Source: Eriocheir sinensis
Lineage: Eukaryota > Arthropoda > Malacostraca > Decapoda > Varunidae
Length of the DNA: 64,000 nt
Direction: 5' to 3'
NCBI RefSeq assembly: GCF_024679095.1
Contig: NC_066513.1
Coordinates: 5,480,482-5,544,481, forward strand
The notes beneath the pieces were generated by a model. It was not told where the DNA came from, did not search any database, and was given only the letters and a program-made list of their open reading frames with translations. The position numbers were made by a program, and so were the translations under genes. Position 1 is the stretch's first letter. Each line of letters begins with the position of its first letter. Of the stretch, positions 10,531-21,664 are shown in pieces.

Positions 10531-11222
10531 GCAGCTATTGCTGCTAACACTTCCTAATTGTTTGACATAAACTTATGGAGATTAAAACCTCCCATTTTAC
10601 ACAATGCCTTGCTTTTCATTTGCAGTTCAATGGCATCCTGTGCTGTTGGTACTGATTTAAGTCCATCATCAACATAAAAATCTTTCCTGATGAAGTTTGC
10701 TGCATCATATCCACACTGAGCCTCATAGTCATTTGCAGCTTGCTTAAGTGCAAAATTAGCAACACTCGGAGATGATTATGCTCCAAAGAAATGGGCCGTC
10801 ATCCTTTATTCAAGTATATTCTCACCTGGATCTTCATCATTCCACCACAGAAAGCGTAGCATATTTCGTTGTTCAGGATTCACCTTGACTTGGTGATACA
10901 TTGCTTCTATGTCACATACAAAGGCTGTCACTTCCTGACGGAATCTACATAGAACCCCAACCAGATTGTTAGTTAGGTGTGGGCCCTGTAACAGGTGACC
11001 ATTTAAAGAATGACCTCTGTAGTTAGCACTACAATCATATACCACTCTTATCTTCCCTGGTATATACCACACCTGACCATCTGCTCGTTGCAAATTCCTA
11101 GCTGGCACAGTTTCTGCATAGCCTTTGTCAATTAATTATTTCATGAATTCCTTGTAATCTTGGTGGTACTTTATATCTCTCATAAGTTTTGCCTTTAACT
11201 TCATGAGCCTATGCAAGGCCAT
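10531..11222 (-). pseudogene. BEL/Pao reverse transcriptase fragment
   Basis: The minus strand reads the Pao-type reverse transcriptase: GKIRVVYDCSANYRGHSLN, LLQGPHLTNNLVGVL, RFRQEVTAFVCDIEAMYHQV and MLRFLWWNDEDP in one clear frame (11108-10806). Downstream a shifted frame has KDFYVDDGLKSVPT, with the YVDD catalytic motif. It stops at 10531, inside the thumb. RNase H, integrase and the 3' LTR are absent. The upstream part continues on the far side of the solo LTR at 11223-12109. Confidence 0.87.
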
Positions 11223-12109
11223 TGTCATGAGTCATTATTCAGGGAGTGGCCTGTGGAAAGTTACCGCGGAAGTCCCCGCCATTTGGATTGAGAGAGCGGG
11301 AAGATACACTTGAAGGCGGGAACGCGCGCTATTTCAAATCATTTCGTTAATATTGCCTACGCTGAGCTATGTGTGGGATGCATGACCCACTATGACCAAT
11401 GGCATGTGTGAAGTTATTAATAAATAATAATTCCATAGCCGTTAGGGCGTTTTAGTGTAAGTGTTGCACAGAAAACGAGATGCCGTATGGCGAGAGCTGG
11501 CATCTTAAGCGCGGAACCCGGCCTGAGCATTGTGGGACGGCCGCCATCTTCCAAGTCATCTCCTGCCCAGGCTTCGTCGTGAGCGGACGTCCCTCTCACC
11601 GTCCTCCCACAACACGTTCTCCGTCGTGGGGTTTTCCTGTCTGTAGTATCCACAATTCCAGAGTGATTGTATACTCAGGTCTAGGGAAGCCCGTGGGAGG
11701 AAGGAGGGCACGGCGCGTTGCAGTGAGAGGAACGAAAAAAGGACAAAAGGACTCCAGGCACGGACCACGAGGAAGACCAGGTGTGGCTTGGCTTCTCCCC
11801 ACCTGCAGCTAAGTAATCTAATTCCTAGGATGTTTTAGCATAGCTACTAGGTTGCTGTGTGCTTGGTGTTAATGAATTATTCTTAATTTCCAGCGAGTTT
11901 CTTTGTTGTTTTCAATAAATTTAAGAGCACGTTTATCTGGCTTTTGCTTACCCTATGAGAGAAGTGATCGGTCAGATATTTAAATAATAATAAGGACTAG
12001 AGGGGCTGTGAGTCGGATAACTCAATTTTCAGTTATTTTATTTTATATTTTTTTTATTGCTGAGAATTTACGGGATTTTCGGAAGTCCAGACCTTTCAAG
12101 AACCCCACA
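11223..12109 (+). mobile_element. Solo LTR of the Gmr1-like family inside BEL/Pao
   Basis: An 887-bp block that begins TGTCATGAGTCATTATTCAG and ends AAGAACCCCACA. It aligns end to end with the LTRs at 27016-27923 and 31592-32498. It has a perfect 5-bp duplication GCCAT (11218-11222 and 12110-12114). Removing it and one GCCAT rejoins the BEL/Pao coding strand in frame. It is more diverged from the two paired LTRs than they are from each other, so it is probably an older insertion of the family. Confidence 0.92.
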
Positions 12110-12470
12110 GCCATGTCCTTGTTGTTTGGAAGCTTGATGTCATTATTCTTAAGTGGAAGAGGCAACTCATAGTGCCCTTCTCTCTGCTGACTCACTCCCT
12201 CTCTCATCCTTTTCAGGAATCTTTTATCATCATAGGAAAAGGGAGTGTTGTCAGTTCCTTTATCATTAAAATCAAGCTCAAACATATTCCTGACTTGTGC
12301 TGGGTTTATTAACTCCTTTGTCTGAGTAGGAACAACAAGGAAACTAACTTTTCTTTCTTCACTGATGACAACTTCTTCGATTATATTTCTATATGCTCTC
12401 GCTACATCATCTGAAACTTTCTTAGTTTCTTTAATTGCTTGGCCAAAACGACCCATCCTAAGTGTGTTTT
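12110..12470 (-). pseudogene. BEL/Pao linker before reverse transcriptase
   Basis: The minus strand reads the region between protease and reverse transcriptase of Pao-type Pol, including VRNMFELDFNDKG and YDDKRFLKRMREGVSQQ. The block ...FELDF...D..FL..M is characteristic of this linker. It overlaps the protease frame by a frameshift near 12450. The stretch at 12043-12109 belongs to the solo LTR and only looks continuous. Confidence 0.75.
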
Positions 12471-13151
12471 TAGTCCATAAGGATCTTCATCACCCACAAT
12501 AATCTCTTTGGGATTAATGGCTCTGATACAGTTTGCTCCAATAAAAAGTGCCACATCTACATTTGAATCATAAGGCATCAGTTTGTTAGAGATACTTGCT
12601 AAGTGTGGCCAGGTTTGTGCTGTTTCAGGGCATGGTATCTGAGCCTCCTTTGCAGGAATATCTTCCTTGGAATATGCAGGTGGAAGATCTATTTGCATGT
12701 GCTCACTGAATCCTCGTACAAGTCCACTGATTTTTGTGCAGGGGACTACCTGTTCTCCCGTTGTTGTGGAGAGCTTGAAGTGTACTGGTGAGCCACCAAC
12801 TCCCATTCTTTCCAAGGTGCTTTCTTTGATGAAACAGGCATCAGACTGACAACCCAGTAATGCATACACCAACCTTTTATCGTGTTCATTGCTACTGTGG
12901 TGTAACCACACTGGCACAATCATGGCGTGCAGATCTCCAGGCATAGACTGACTGGTGTTAATCTTGTTTGAAACAACTGAGCTTTCATTTGCTTTTGGCT
13001 GAATTGCTTTATCTGACTCTCCTGCCTTGACATTTGGAGCACTAGTTTGTGCAAGAGCATTATTGTGAAGAGATGTTGGGTGGTATCGTTGACATATACT
13101 ACAACATTTCTTATGACGGCAATCTATCTTTCTGTGACACGCTTCAAGCAT
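12402..13151 (-). pseudogene. BEL/Pao zinc knuckle and aspartic protease
   Basis: The frame opens inside a Cys/His cluster (CHRKIDCRHKKCCSICQRYH), the zinc-knuckle region that in Pao elements joins Gag to the retropepsin. The protease follows: VYALLGCQSDACFIKE lies where the family has the catalytic D-T-(Q/G)-S motif, so the catalytic Asp-Thr is replaced by Gly-Cys. Later blocks such as CTKISGLVRGF and DVALFIGANCI fit the protease tail. With the active site lost and frame breaks on both sides, it is not functional. Confidence 0.8.
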
Positions 13152-15015
13152 CCTCTACACAAGTACTGCTTCTGCACAAAGTCAAACTTTGCATTGATAT
13201 CAAGCAAGTTAAACTTTTTACACACATCTACATCATGCTCTTCATTGCAATAAAGACAGCTCAGTCTCCTTGGCCCTGTTTTTCTTAATTCATGCCTTTT
13301 ATCATATCTAGCCTTGTTGTCCGTTGTTGTGTGTGACGGCTTTACCTCTGATACCTCTGTCTTGAAACTTCTGTTTCCAGATTTATCAGTGCTTGAACTA
13401 CTATTTCTTCCTTTGGCTACAACTGCAGTGCTCCTTTGATTCTTATCTATGACTGCACTGTACGATGATATTAGGTTGCATGCCTTTGTAGCCTCTCTAC
13501 GTATGAACTTACAGAACCTTTTAAAGGGAAGATATTGTTCAGAACTTATGTCTATTAGACTCTCATCGTCACTATCATCATCAGCTCTAGAAGTATACTT
13601 GTACACTATTGTGTTCCATTTCTCAACTAGTGAGACAGGTAACTTCTTCAGTAATTTGACATTCTCCTGTGAGTCATCTAACACCACTAGATGAGGTATG
13701 CTTCCCATTGCTGTCTTGCAGCTGTCCAGGAAATCTGCAAATTTCCTTAGTGCTGGGCCATCATTCTGCTGAATGTTTGGCCACTCGTATAACTTCTTTC
13801 TGTAGGCATTAGACACAAGAAACTGATTTCCAAACCTACCCTTCAAGGTTTTCTTAGCCTTTATGTAAGCTACTTCAGTATTTAAGCAATCCACTGATTG
13901 CTTCCTTGGCTTCACCATCAGTATACCTTCCAAAGTAAAAGAGCCTTTCAGTAAAATCAGTGGTTCTGGACTCTATGAAAATTTCAAAACTTTTTAACCA
14001 TGTTGTGAAAACTAACGTCTCCCTCGAACACTTCTGGTTCTGGACGTGGAAGCTTTTCTCTGGTTTGTCTCATTGACATAATATCTGCTATCCTCTGCAT
14101 TGCATCTAACTGACTGACTGAACCTGGGGAAGGCTGGGTAGTATGCCTAACATTATTATCAGTGCTATTTGACTGACTACCAGAATTGTTGTTCACATGT
14201 GTGTCAGGTTCCTGCACATCAACTTTTGGTGAGAAAACCTTGGCATTAGGGTTAAGTTCCTTGTTAGGTAACATATCAACAATCCTCTCAACTGATTTAT
14301 ACAATTGTTATTTTACCTCATTTAAGTCAATGGGTTGACTAAATTCTTCCATTTTAACTGGCTGGGCTTTCACTTCAGCAAGAGTTTGAGGCTGATTGTT
14401 TAGGTACTGTTGAAGCATCTGCTCCTTTCCCTTCAATTCATTGTCAAGTTGACTTGGGATCAACTGACTCATTCCATTATTATATACAGCCTCAGGGTCT
14501 GCCTTAGCTCCAGCCTGTTCTTGTTTACCCTTTGAAACATTGGAAACATTGGAATCATCAGATATTACTGAATCATTTTCATGCTGCAGAGATTTAATTT
14601 TCTCTGCAACTTCATGGATTACATTAAAGTTAAACTTCTCACAGTCATCCAACTCCTGAGTAATTTGTTCATTACATTGAGGATCAGCTACAATTAATTC
14701 CTCACAAGCACTGTAAAACACTTCAAACTTTGTATCCATAACTTTTATACATTCCTGTAATTCATTAGTACAACTTGACCCCTGTACTTTGGCATAGATA
14801 CTATTTGCTGCCCTCTTCCAAGCACGCTTATTTGTTGAACACCTACTCTTGTACACCTGAATTGTATACTCTTTACCCCTCTCTGTTTGTGTTCTCTGTC
14901 TTTCACTGCGTGCTGCCTCATCCACCTGCTCATCCAGGCCCTTACCTGGGTCACCCTTTATAACTGTGGAATCCTCATTAGAACTCATTGTAAGAAGATT
15001 TTTACTTATTTTCAC
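13124..15015 (-). pseudogene. BEL/Pao Gag
   Basis: Gag of the same element, reading from 15015 down. 15015-14308 is a polar, glutamine-rich N-terminal region with possible coiled-coil character (VHEVAEKIKSLQHEN). An in-frame stop separates it from 14304-13984, which ends at the conserved PRPEPEVFEGDVSFHNMVKKF start of the capsid-like domain. After a frameshift (about 13985-13870), 13933-13124 continues with TLKGRFGNQFLVSNAYRKKL, the FADFLDSC region and a zinc-binding end (RRLSCLYCNEEHDVDVCKKF, then YLCRGCL). The order Gag, knuckle, protease, linker and reverse transcriptase on one strand fixes the identity as BEL/Pao. Confidence 0.85.
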
Positions 15016-15953
15016 CTAAGTGAATCTTTATATAACGCTGAGATTACTTCTTACTTCTTGAATGCCGGTAACCTGGAGAACTTGGAAACTCCTTACTTGC
15101 AGGTGATGAGTGGATGTAGACAGGTTGTAAGTGCTTGCTTGGAGTGTTGCCTCACCCGTCCATGGAGATGGAAACAATGAAGTGACCAGTGTGAAGTTAA
15201 ATACATGGCAGGCCACTGCTGGTTCGTTGGAGTTGACTGCAGATCGTTGGTGGTTACTGCAGGTCACTGCAGAGCCGTGCTTCCTTATGACTGCAGCTTG
15301 ATTGTAGCTGCAGTATCTTGGAGTTTCACTGCAGTTTGTAGAGCTGCAGAGCCTTGGAGTTTCACTGTGGCTAACATGGAACAGTCACCCTTTTGGGCCG
15401 GTTTACACAGACACGCAGACATGCATGGACTGCCAGCAGGACATGGAAACCTCGTTATTATAATTTTTCTTTATTCCTATGATGTGGCTTTGAACAAAGA
15501 GTCCTCCATTTTGTACGCTATACATGCCCAAGTTGTGCTGTGAAACTATGTGGAAAAAGTGATGACATAATCAATTCACACATCCCAAACTTTCTGGCTC
15601 TGTGCACTGAAGCCTAAGTCATATATTGTTGCATTCATAGCTTAAACTATTCTTAACACTCTTATACATAGTATGTGAACACTACATAGCTTAACATTGT
15701 GTTATAACATATAAATATTAGCAAAATATACTGACCTCCAGTGCCACGGATTGAATCACCGCTCCATATCGCTGAGTCCACAATTCATCTCCACTTATAA
15801 ACGACAGACTCGCTGCCTGCATAACCCAAACAAACGAACATCGGCAGCTGCGTGTAAGCGTTCTTAACGACACCTATGTTGCCTTCAAATAGCCTCATAC
15901 AAGTTTATCCTTTTAGCACCATATAAATTCTATAGTACCATATAAATTCCTTA
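15016..15953 (-). mobile_element. Probable BEL/Pao 5' LTR and leader
   Basis: This interval lies between the Gag start and the point where CR1-like copy 2 resumes (about 15960). On the minus strand its far edge reads TGTAAGGAATTTATATGG, with the TG start of an LTR. It has no coding content. With the 3' half of the element missing there is no second LTR to compare, so the LTR/leader border is unknown. Confidence 0.5.
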
Positions 15954-15959
15954 CACATT

Positions 15960-16840
15960 AATATTTTACGTAATAACAATGAGGTATATCGATACCACAG
16001 TTATATTGCTCATGACACAAAAATCGCTAGTAGGGTAACTACGACACTCGACGAAGAAGCAGTACAATCAGATCTGGAGCTACTTGCACGTTGGGCCAAG
16101 CAATGGTAAATGAAATTTAACGTTGACAAATGTAAAGTGTTACACATCGGAAACAATAACAATCGCTTTCAGTATGTAATGAATGGCCAACAATTTTTTG
16201 CCGTAAGTAGGGAAAAGGATTTTGGAATCACTATATCAAACGATTTAAAGCCCAGTCAGTATTGTTTAGAGGTAGTTAAAACCGCAAAACAAGTTGGTTG
16301 GCTTCACCGGACGAGTCTCTAACAATAAATCGGAAAAAAAAGTAATATTAAAACTGTATAATTCGCTGGTTCGACCCCATCTTGAGTACTGTGTACATTT
16401 TTGGTCTCCCTATTACATAAAATACGTAGAAAAGTTAGAACGGGTTCAAAGAAGAGTAACAAAAATGGTTCCTAGGTTGAGGAATTTATCTTATAAAGAA
16501 AGACTGAAATAAGTAAATTTATTCAGCTTATCAAAACGAGGAATGCGAGGCGATCTAATATGAGTGTTTAAAATGTTTAAATGAGTCAGTGATATTAATG
16601 CGGAAGATTACTTTACAATTGATCAATCAAATAGAACAAGAAGAAATAATGATTTCAAGGTAAGAGGTAAAAGATTCTCATCGCACGAAGCCAAGCACTT
16701 CTTCTTCTATCGAGTCGTTAATGTTTGGAATTCTCTACCCTGTGATGTCGTTGATAGTACAACAGTTACGGCCTTCAAGAATATATTAGACAAGTATTTT
16801 GAATCCAACCAGCAACTAAGATATTACTCATTGTCGTAAT
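15960..16840 (+). pseudogene. CR1-like LINE copy 2: reverse transcriptase C-terminal part
   Basis: This resumes near the catalytic block (Y-x-x-D-T-K-I-A, where the family has YADDTK; here the first Asp codon has mutated). It then reads MKFNVDKCKVLHIGNNNN and DFGITISNDLKPSQYC, shifts frame at about 16300, and continues with LYNSLVRPHLEYCVHFWSPY, VQRRVTKMVPRLRNLSYKER and the tail VNVWNSLPCDVV. The order matches the usual end of CR1/Jockey-superfamily ORF2. The palm segment between 10530 and 15960 has been lost. Confidence 0.85.
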
Positions 16841-16969
16841 AACGTTAAGTTCTTTCGAATACTGGTGTCCTTGTCCGTTTATATCGCCCGGTTAGTGGTA
16901 GCAGTAATGGTATTTTTTTTTCTTTCCTACATAATTTCCATGCAGCTTTTCCATGCTGCATGTTTTTTT

Positions 16970-17575
16970 TTTTTTTTCCTTTCCTGCCAGCTTTGGTTGG
17001 AGGGATTGAAAGCTGGGGAGGAGCCTTTGACTTTGCTGTCCTCCATTTTTCATCTTTGATTATATAGTTTGTGTAGCTTGTCACAAACAGCCTCTGAAGG
17101 GTCATCAGGTCTGCTGTTGTTTGTTCTTGCTTTGTGTTTCATATGTTCCTCCTCCTCCTTGAGACGTCACAGGTGGGTAAGCAAGAGGCGACGTGCAGGA
17201 AAATATTGCTATGTTACTCGTCCTGGAGAGCTGTTTATGGCACAGGAGGAGGAGGAGGAGGCGGAGAAGGGGAAGATGAAGAAAAGGAGGGTGACGAGGA
17301 CGAGAGGAGGTAGTGAGGTAGGTCGCGCTAGAAAAGCAGGATGAGAAGGAGTAGGAGGGGATGGAGTAGGAGGAGGAGGAAGAGGGTGAAAGTAGGAGGA
17401 GGAGTACAAAGGAAAAGCAAACAGCAACAGACCTCTTGGTCCTGAATAGGCTGTTTGTTGTTGCTACCATCTACTCAAATCTACGAGTCAGAGACACAGG
17501 ACAGCAAAGGCGAAGGCTCCTCCCCTCCGACCAGTCCTTCCAGCCGAAACTGGCAAGAAAAGGTATAGAAAAACT
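16970..17575. repeat. Imperfect long inverted repeat around a purine-rich core
   Basis: The left arm (about 16970-17150) contains CTGCCAGCTTTGGTTGGAG, GGGGAGGAGCCTTTG and ACAAACAGCCTCTG. The right arm (about 17400-17575) carries the reverse complements in mirrored order (CAAAGGCGAAGGCTCCTCCC, CAGCCGAAACTGGCAAG). The core (17180-17400) is GGA-rich. Arms match clearly but imperfectly. It is either two opposed copies of one repeat or a foldback element; no target duplication was found. Confidence 0.65.
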
Positions 17576-17639
17576 ACAATGGATTTTTACATGGACATAA
17601 GGAATATCATACACGACAACTAAGCTAACACTACTTTAT

Positions 17640-19310
17640 GTTAGACCGGAGCAAAATAGCGGATGTTCGGGTTAGTTTGTAAATATTTGTCAAGTCGGTT
17701 TATGAACGTGCAAATAGTTTCGCTTTCGACGACGTTTTGAGGCGAACCTTTCCATACATTGATGACACGGTTGAAGAAGAAGTGTTTTGATTCATTTGAG
17801 TTGAAACGCTTCCCCGTTTTTAGTATCCATTGCTTCTTGTTACGCTTGATTGAGAGACTGTAAAATAATCATGAACATTAATGTTATCGAATCACTTGAA
17901 AATTTTAAACACTCCTATAAGGTCACCTCTTAGCCTGCGATTTGAAAAGCTGAATAAGTTCATTTCTTTAAGTCTGTCTTCGTACGGTTTGTTTCGCAGT
18001 CCAGGGATCATTTTAGTAGCTCGACGCTGCACCCTCTCGAGTTTATCTATATATTTTCTGTAATAGGGAGACCAAAACTGAATGCAATACTCAAAATGTG
18101 GGCGAACTAACGATTTCTACAGTGTCAATATTACTTTTTCTGATTTGTGTTTAAATGTACGGCCAATAAATCCGATCAGTTTGTAGGCAGTTTTTACTGC
18201 TTCTGTGCAATGTGGACTCGATTTAAGATCGTTCGAAATTATTATTTCAAGATATTTTCTTTCCTGGCTTTAGAAAGTCGCACTCCGTTAATTTGAAAAT
18301 GAACACGATCGTTGTTGATCCCGATATGCATAATCTTGCACTTTTCAATATTAAAATTCATTTGCCATATTCGTGCCCAATTGCTTAAATGTTCGAGATC
18401 AGCTTGGAAATGTTATTTTTCCGTTGTCGTAGTGACTCTGCTGGCTTTTTTTAGGTTTGTCGGCAAATTTCGATATTTTACACAATAGCCCCTCGTCAGT
18501 GTCATTTACGCATACTAAAAACAGAACAGATCCCAACACCGACCCCTGTGGAACACCACATTTGACATCTCGCCAGTCAGATGATATATCATTCATAACA
18601 ATTCTCTGTTTACGATCGGTAAGCCAGTCTTTGAGCCACATATGAATATTATCAGTTATACCGTGAGCTTGCAATTTACTAAGGAGGCGGTTGTGAGGGT
18701 CTTTGTCAAATGCTTTCTGAAAGTCCAAATATACAATGTCTACTGACTGACGTTCATTGTATACTCGTACATTAAAGATGTAATTGAAGAAATCGAGAAG
18801 GTTAGTCAAAGAGAAACGTTTGTTTCGAAAACCATGTTGCGAATCCTTAATTAGTCTGTTATCTTAAAAAAAACTTTACCATTTTTCCGTGAATGATCGT
18901 CTCCAAAATTTTGCACACGATTGACGTTAGACTGATCGGTCGATAATTACCTGGTTGGGACTTGTCGCCTTTTTTAACGATAGGAGTTACGTTAGCGAGT
19001 TTCCATTCTAGTGGTACATTTCCTGTATTTAGTGACTGAGAATATGCTCAAGAGGGGCTTGTGATCTAATGTTTTGCCTCTTTAAGAATACGCGGGGATA
19101 TTTTATCTGGGCCGGGCGTTTTGTTTACTTTAATATTATCGATAATTTGTACTATATCACTTTCTACAATGTCGCTAATACTACTCAAGGATATGTCATC
19201 AATATATCTAGGGGCTTCAGGTTGCCTTTCGGATAAAATTTCTTCTTTAACAACGGAGGCAAAAAAATCATTCAATATGTTAGCGAAAAAAATCATTCAA
19301 TTCGTTAGGA
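17640..19310 (-). pseudogene. CR1-like LINE copy 3
   Basis: A 5'-truncated reverse transcriptase on the minus strand. 19296-19066 reads ILNDFFASVVKEE and NKTPGPDKISPRILKEA. 18809-18399 reads FNVRVYNERQSVDIVYLDF, QKAFD, HMWLKDWLTDRKQRIV and VPQGSVLGSVLF, but the catalytic block has become KFADKPKK instead of FADDTK. Below 18400 it continues in decayed form through the thumb to a tail containing FINRLDKYLQTN. It is the same family style as the copies at 2.4-4.2 and 8.5-16.8 kb, in the opposite orientation to copy 2. Confidence 0.85.
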
Positions 19311-19640
19311 GGAGGAAGAACAGGAGGTAGAAGATGAAGAAAGAGAGAAGGAGGAAGGAAACTAATATGAAGAGGAAATAAATCATAAAACGAAAAAAGG
19401 AAAAAAGAAAGAAATTCAGTGACAAGAAAGTAAATAAAGGAAGAAAGGAAAAACAATGGAATGAAGAAAAGGAAATTAGGTTAAAAAGACAGAGAAGAGG
19501 AAAAAAAACAAGAAGGAAGAGGAAGAGGAAGAGAAGAAGGAGGAGGGGGAGGAGGAGGAAGAGGAAGAGAAGGAGGAGGAGGAGGAGGAGAAAGAGGAAA
19601 AATCTACAGAACAGAAAAAAAGAAAAAAAATATTATGGGA
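19311..19640. repeat. Purine-rich GAA/GGA tract
   Basis: A plus-strand purine-rich stretch of imperfect GGA, GAA and AAAGG repeats lying between CR1-like copy 3 and a CT array. No coding signal. Confidence 0.85.
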
Positions 19641-19660
19641 AAGTGAAAATGATAGACCAC

Positions 19661-19667
<7 letters not shown>

Positions 19668-19736
<69 letters not shown>
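19668..19736. repeat. (CT)n microsatellite
   Basis: An uninterrupted CT dinucleotide array of about 68 bp. Confidence 0.97.
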
Positions 19737-19740
<4 letters not shown>

Positions 19741-19967
19741 TATATAGACTTTACCTGACTTTGTGAGCCACTGAGTTATTGAAAATATTTTATTTATTTA
19801 CCTATACTTACTTTGTGCAGAAATAAGTAGATACTAAATATACTACGTTATACGGGTAGTACTGGGTATCCCGGTATGGTAATGGTAAATTTTGTTTGGT
19901 TGGGGGTCTTTAGCTGAGACTCATGATGTCTGGGGGTCCTTGGTATGGTCAAGTTTGGGAACCTCTG

Positions 19968-20180
19968 ACCTAACCTAACCTAACTTAACCTAACTTTGCC
20001 TATCCTAACGTAACTTAACCTGGCCGTCATAGGAGTTCATAGGAGGACATGAGGTGAGTGTGATGCATGAAGAGCCCTCCCGCCTGCGTTGCGTATTCCC
20101 TATCCCTTTATCTACTGGTCTGTGGCGTCTAATCTTGAACAGGTCAGGTTACGTTAGGTTAGTTTAGGTGAGGTTAGGTA
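19968..20180. repeat. Inverted telomere-like CCTAA / TTAGG runs
   Basis: Degenerate CCTAA repeats (CCTAACCTAACCTAACTTAA) at 19968-20015 face degenerate TTAGG repeats (GTTAGGTTAGTTTAGGTGAG) at about 20141-20180, separated by about 125 bp of unrelated sequence. TTAGG is the ancestral arthropod telomere repeat. The runs are short and impure, so they may also be part of a dispersed repeat. Confidence 0.6.
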
Positions 20181-20423
20181 CGAATTGGTGAGAGCCATGA
20201 ATGGTTATTTTACGTGGGAATCGCAATGGAAGTATTTTTTTTCATAACTCCTCATGGTTAGCTTCGGAGCTATAGCTAAGCGTCTTACTCAGGGACCACA
20301 GAGCCGTAGAGATGATGGGAATATGCAGCCTGCACCCTCCTCTTGATGCCTGTCAACTATCACCACATAAAGAGTAAACATACCAGCTTGGGCTCTTGAT
20401 GGGTAGCATTGTATATCAGGGTA

Positions 20424-20761
20424 GGCGGTGGCCGGGTGGACAACATGCGGGCGTGGTGAGTCTGTGGACCTAGGTTTGAGTCCCAGCGAAACCCGCTAAT
20501 TTTTCACCCCTCGCTGATTCTTCAACCCTCTCCAAGTGTTTGAAGATTACCCACATGCTGCCAAGACATTCAGTTGACCCTAACTTCAGCGACTTTGGTC
20601 AAGAGGAGCACCGGGGGACAGCATAGGCCAGGCAAGATTCATACATCACGACAGACAATATAAATAAAATTCACCTCCGCCACTAACTGTCTGGGGCAAT
20701 CCAAAAGACCCCTCAAGACTGGCGCTATAGCCAGCACCTAAAAAAAAAAAAAAAAAAAAAA
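20424..20761 (+). mobile_element. tRNA-derived SINE related to family A
   Basis: It starts GGCGGTGGCCGGGTGGACAA, in the position of the family A A-box region, with a B-box-like AGGTTTGAGTCCC. It shares the ATTACCCACATGCTG and GGCGCTATAGCC blocks with family A and ends in a 21-base poly(A). It is clearly more diverged than the copies at 9.8 and 36.1 kb and may be a sister family. Confidence 0.72.
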
Positions 20762-21129
20762 TCCCTTATCCTACTAAGTGTCTTATACACTTTGAATTAT
20801 GCAGGAGTGGTGCTTCCCTTGTTATCTTCTATCGCTTTTTTCATAGTAATTGCTCTATTTCATTGGTTGTTGTTTTTAGTTGCTGCTTTTACTTATTCTA
20901 CTTATGTTTGTTTGTTGTGTACCTTAAGGTATTTATTGCCTTCCCCTTCGTCCCTCAATCTATATTCTCTCGTCCGCTTTCTCCTTTTCTCTCGTCTCTT
21001 TTACTTTCATTTCCTCTTTCTCCGTGTTTCTAGTGTTTGAGAGCTACTAAACATGTAGCTTGTAGTGTCCGAACTCCTCACCCTACCTGATTCACCTCTT
21101 GTACTGCTACTACTAATATTTTGACTTGA

Positions 21130-21440
21130 TATCTGCATGCCTCTAATCCTCCTGAGGCCTCGCTGTGCATGTCTTTATACTATAGCTTATTCCGTCCGAC
21201 TCCCTTATGCAAGAGTTAACCATAAGCTTCAACCTTTCATCTCTCTCACTAGGACACTCGAGAACGTCTTTCCTTCGCCTTTGTCTTCCTGCCTACGACT
21301 TGAATGCTTTCATAACGAGAGTATCACGATACCTCTCCACCCGAAACTGACTCTCTTTTGGCCACTTGATTCTGATTTCTTATACAGGGGCAGCGCTTAG
21401 CGGGCTTTTTTTGCTGTTGCTGTTTCTTGTCTTTTTTTTT
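21130..21440 (+). pseudogene. Jockey-like LINE 3' fragment
   Basis: The C-terminal end of the LINE family seen in full at 23.86-25.94 kb. VRLPYARVNHKLQPFISLT corresponds to the SYGRVNQHHYSFIP region there, followed by the tail that ends just before GCTTAGCGGGCTTTTTTTGC. It is heavily 5'-truncated. Confidence 0.75.
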
Positions 21441-21583
21441 GCCCTTTACTGTAAAAAGGGCTGACAACCATATTTTTTGTAACTCTTCCTGGCTTCTGTT
21501 CATGGGAGCAGCATTGCTTTTGCTCTTAGTCTTATTATTCTTGTTCTTTTTTTTTCCTTATCTTCTCTTCGTATTATTCTTGT

Positions 21584-21584
<1 letters not shown>

Positions 21585-21631
<47 letters not shown>

Positions 21632-21664
21632 TGTGTGTTTGTGTGTTTGTGTGTGTTTGTGTGT
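21585..21664. repeat. (GT)n microsatellite at SINE end
   Basis: A GT array with a few GTTT interruptions. It abuts the 3' end of the minus-strand family B SINE, which ends in CACACA on its own strand, so the array probably grew from the SINE tail. Confidence 0.92.

Noticed and set aside
11417..12050. Small frames inside the solo LTR and inside the LTRs at 27 and 32 kb
   Set aside because: The same non-coding LTR sequence yields unrelated short frames in each copy; there is no conserved start or domain.
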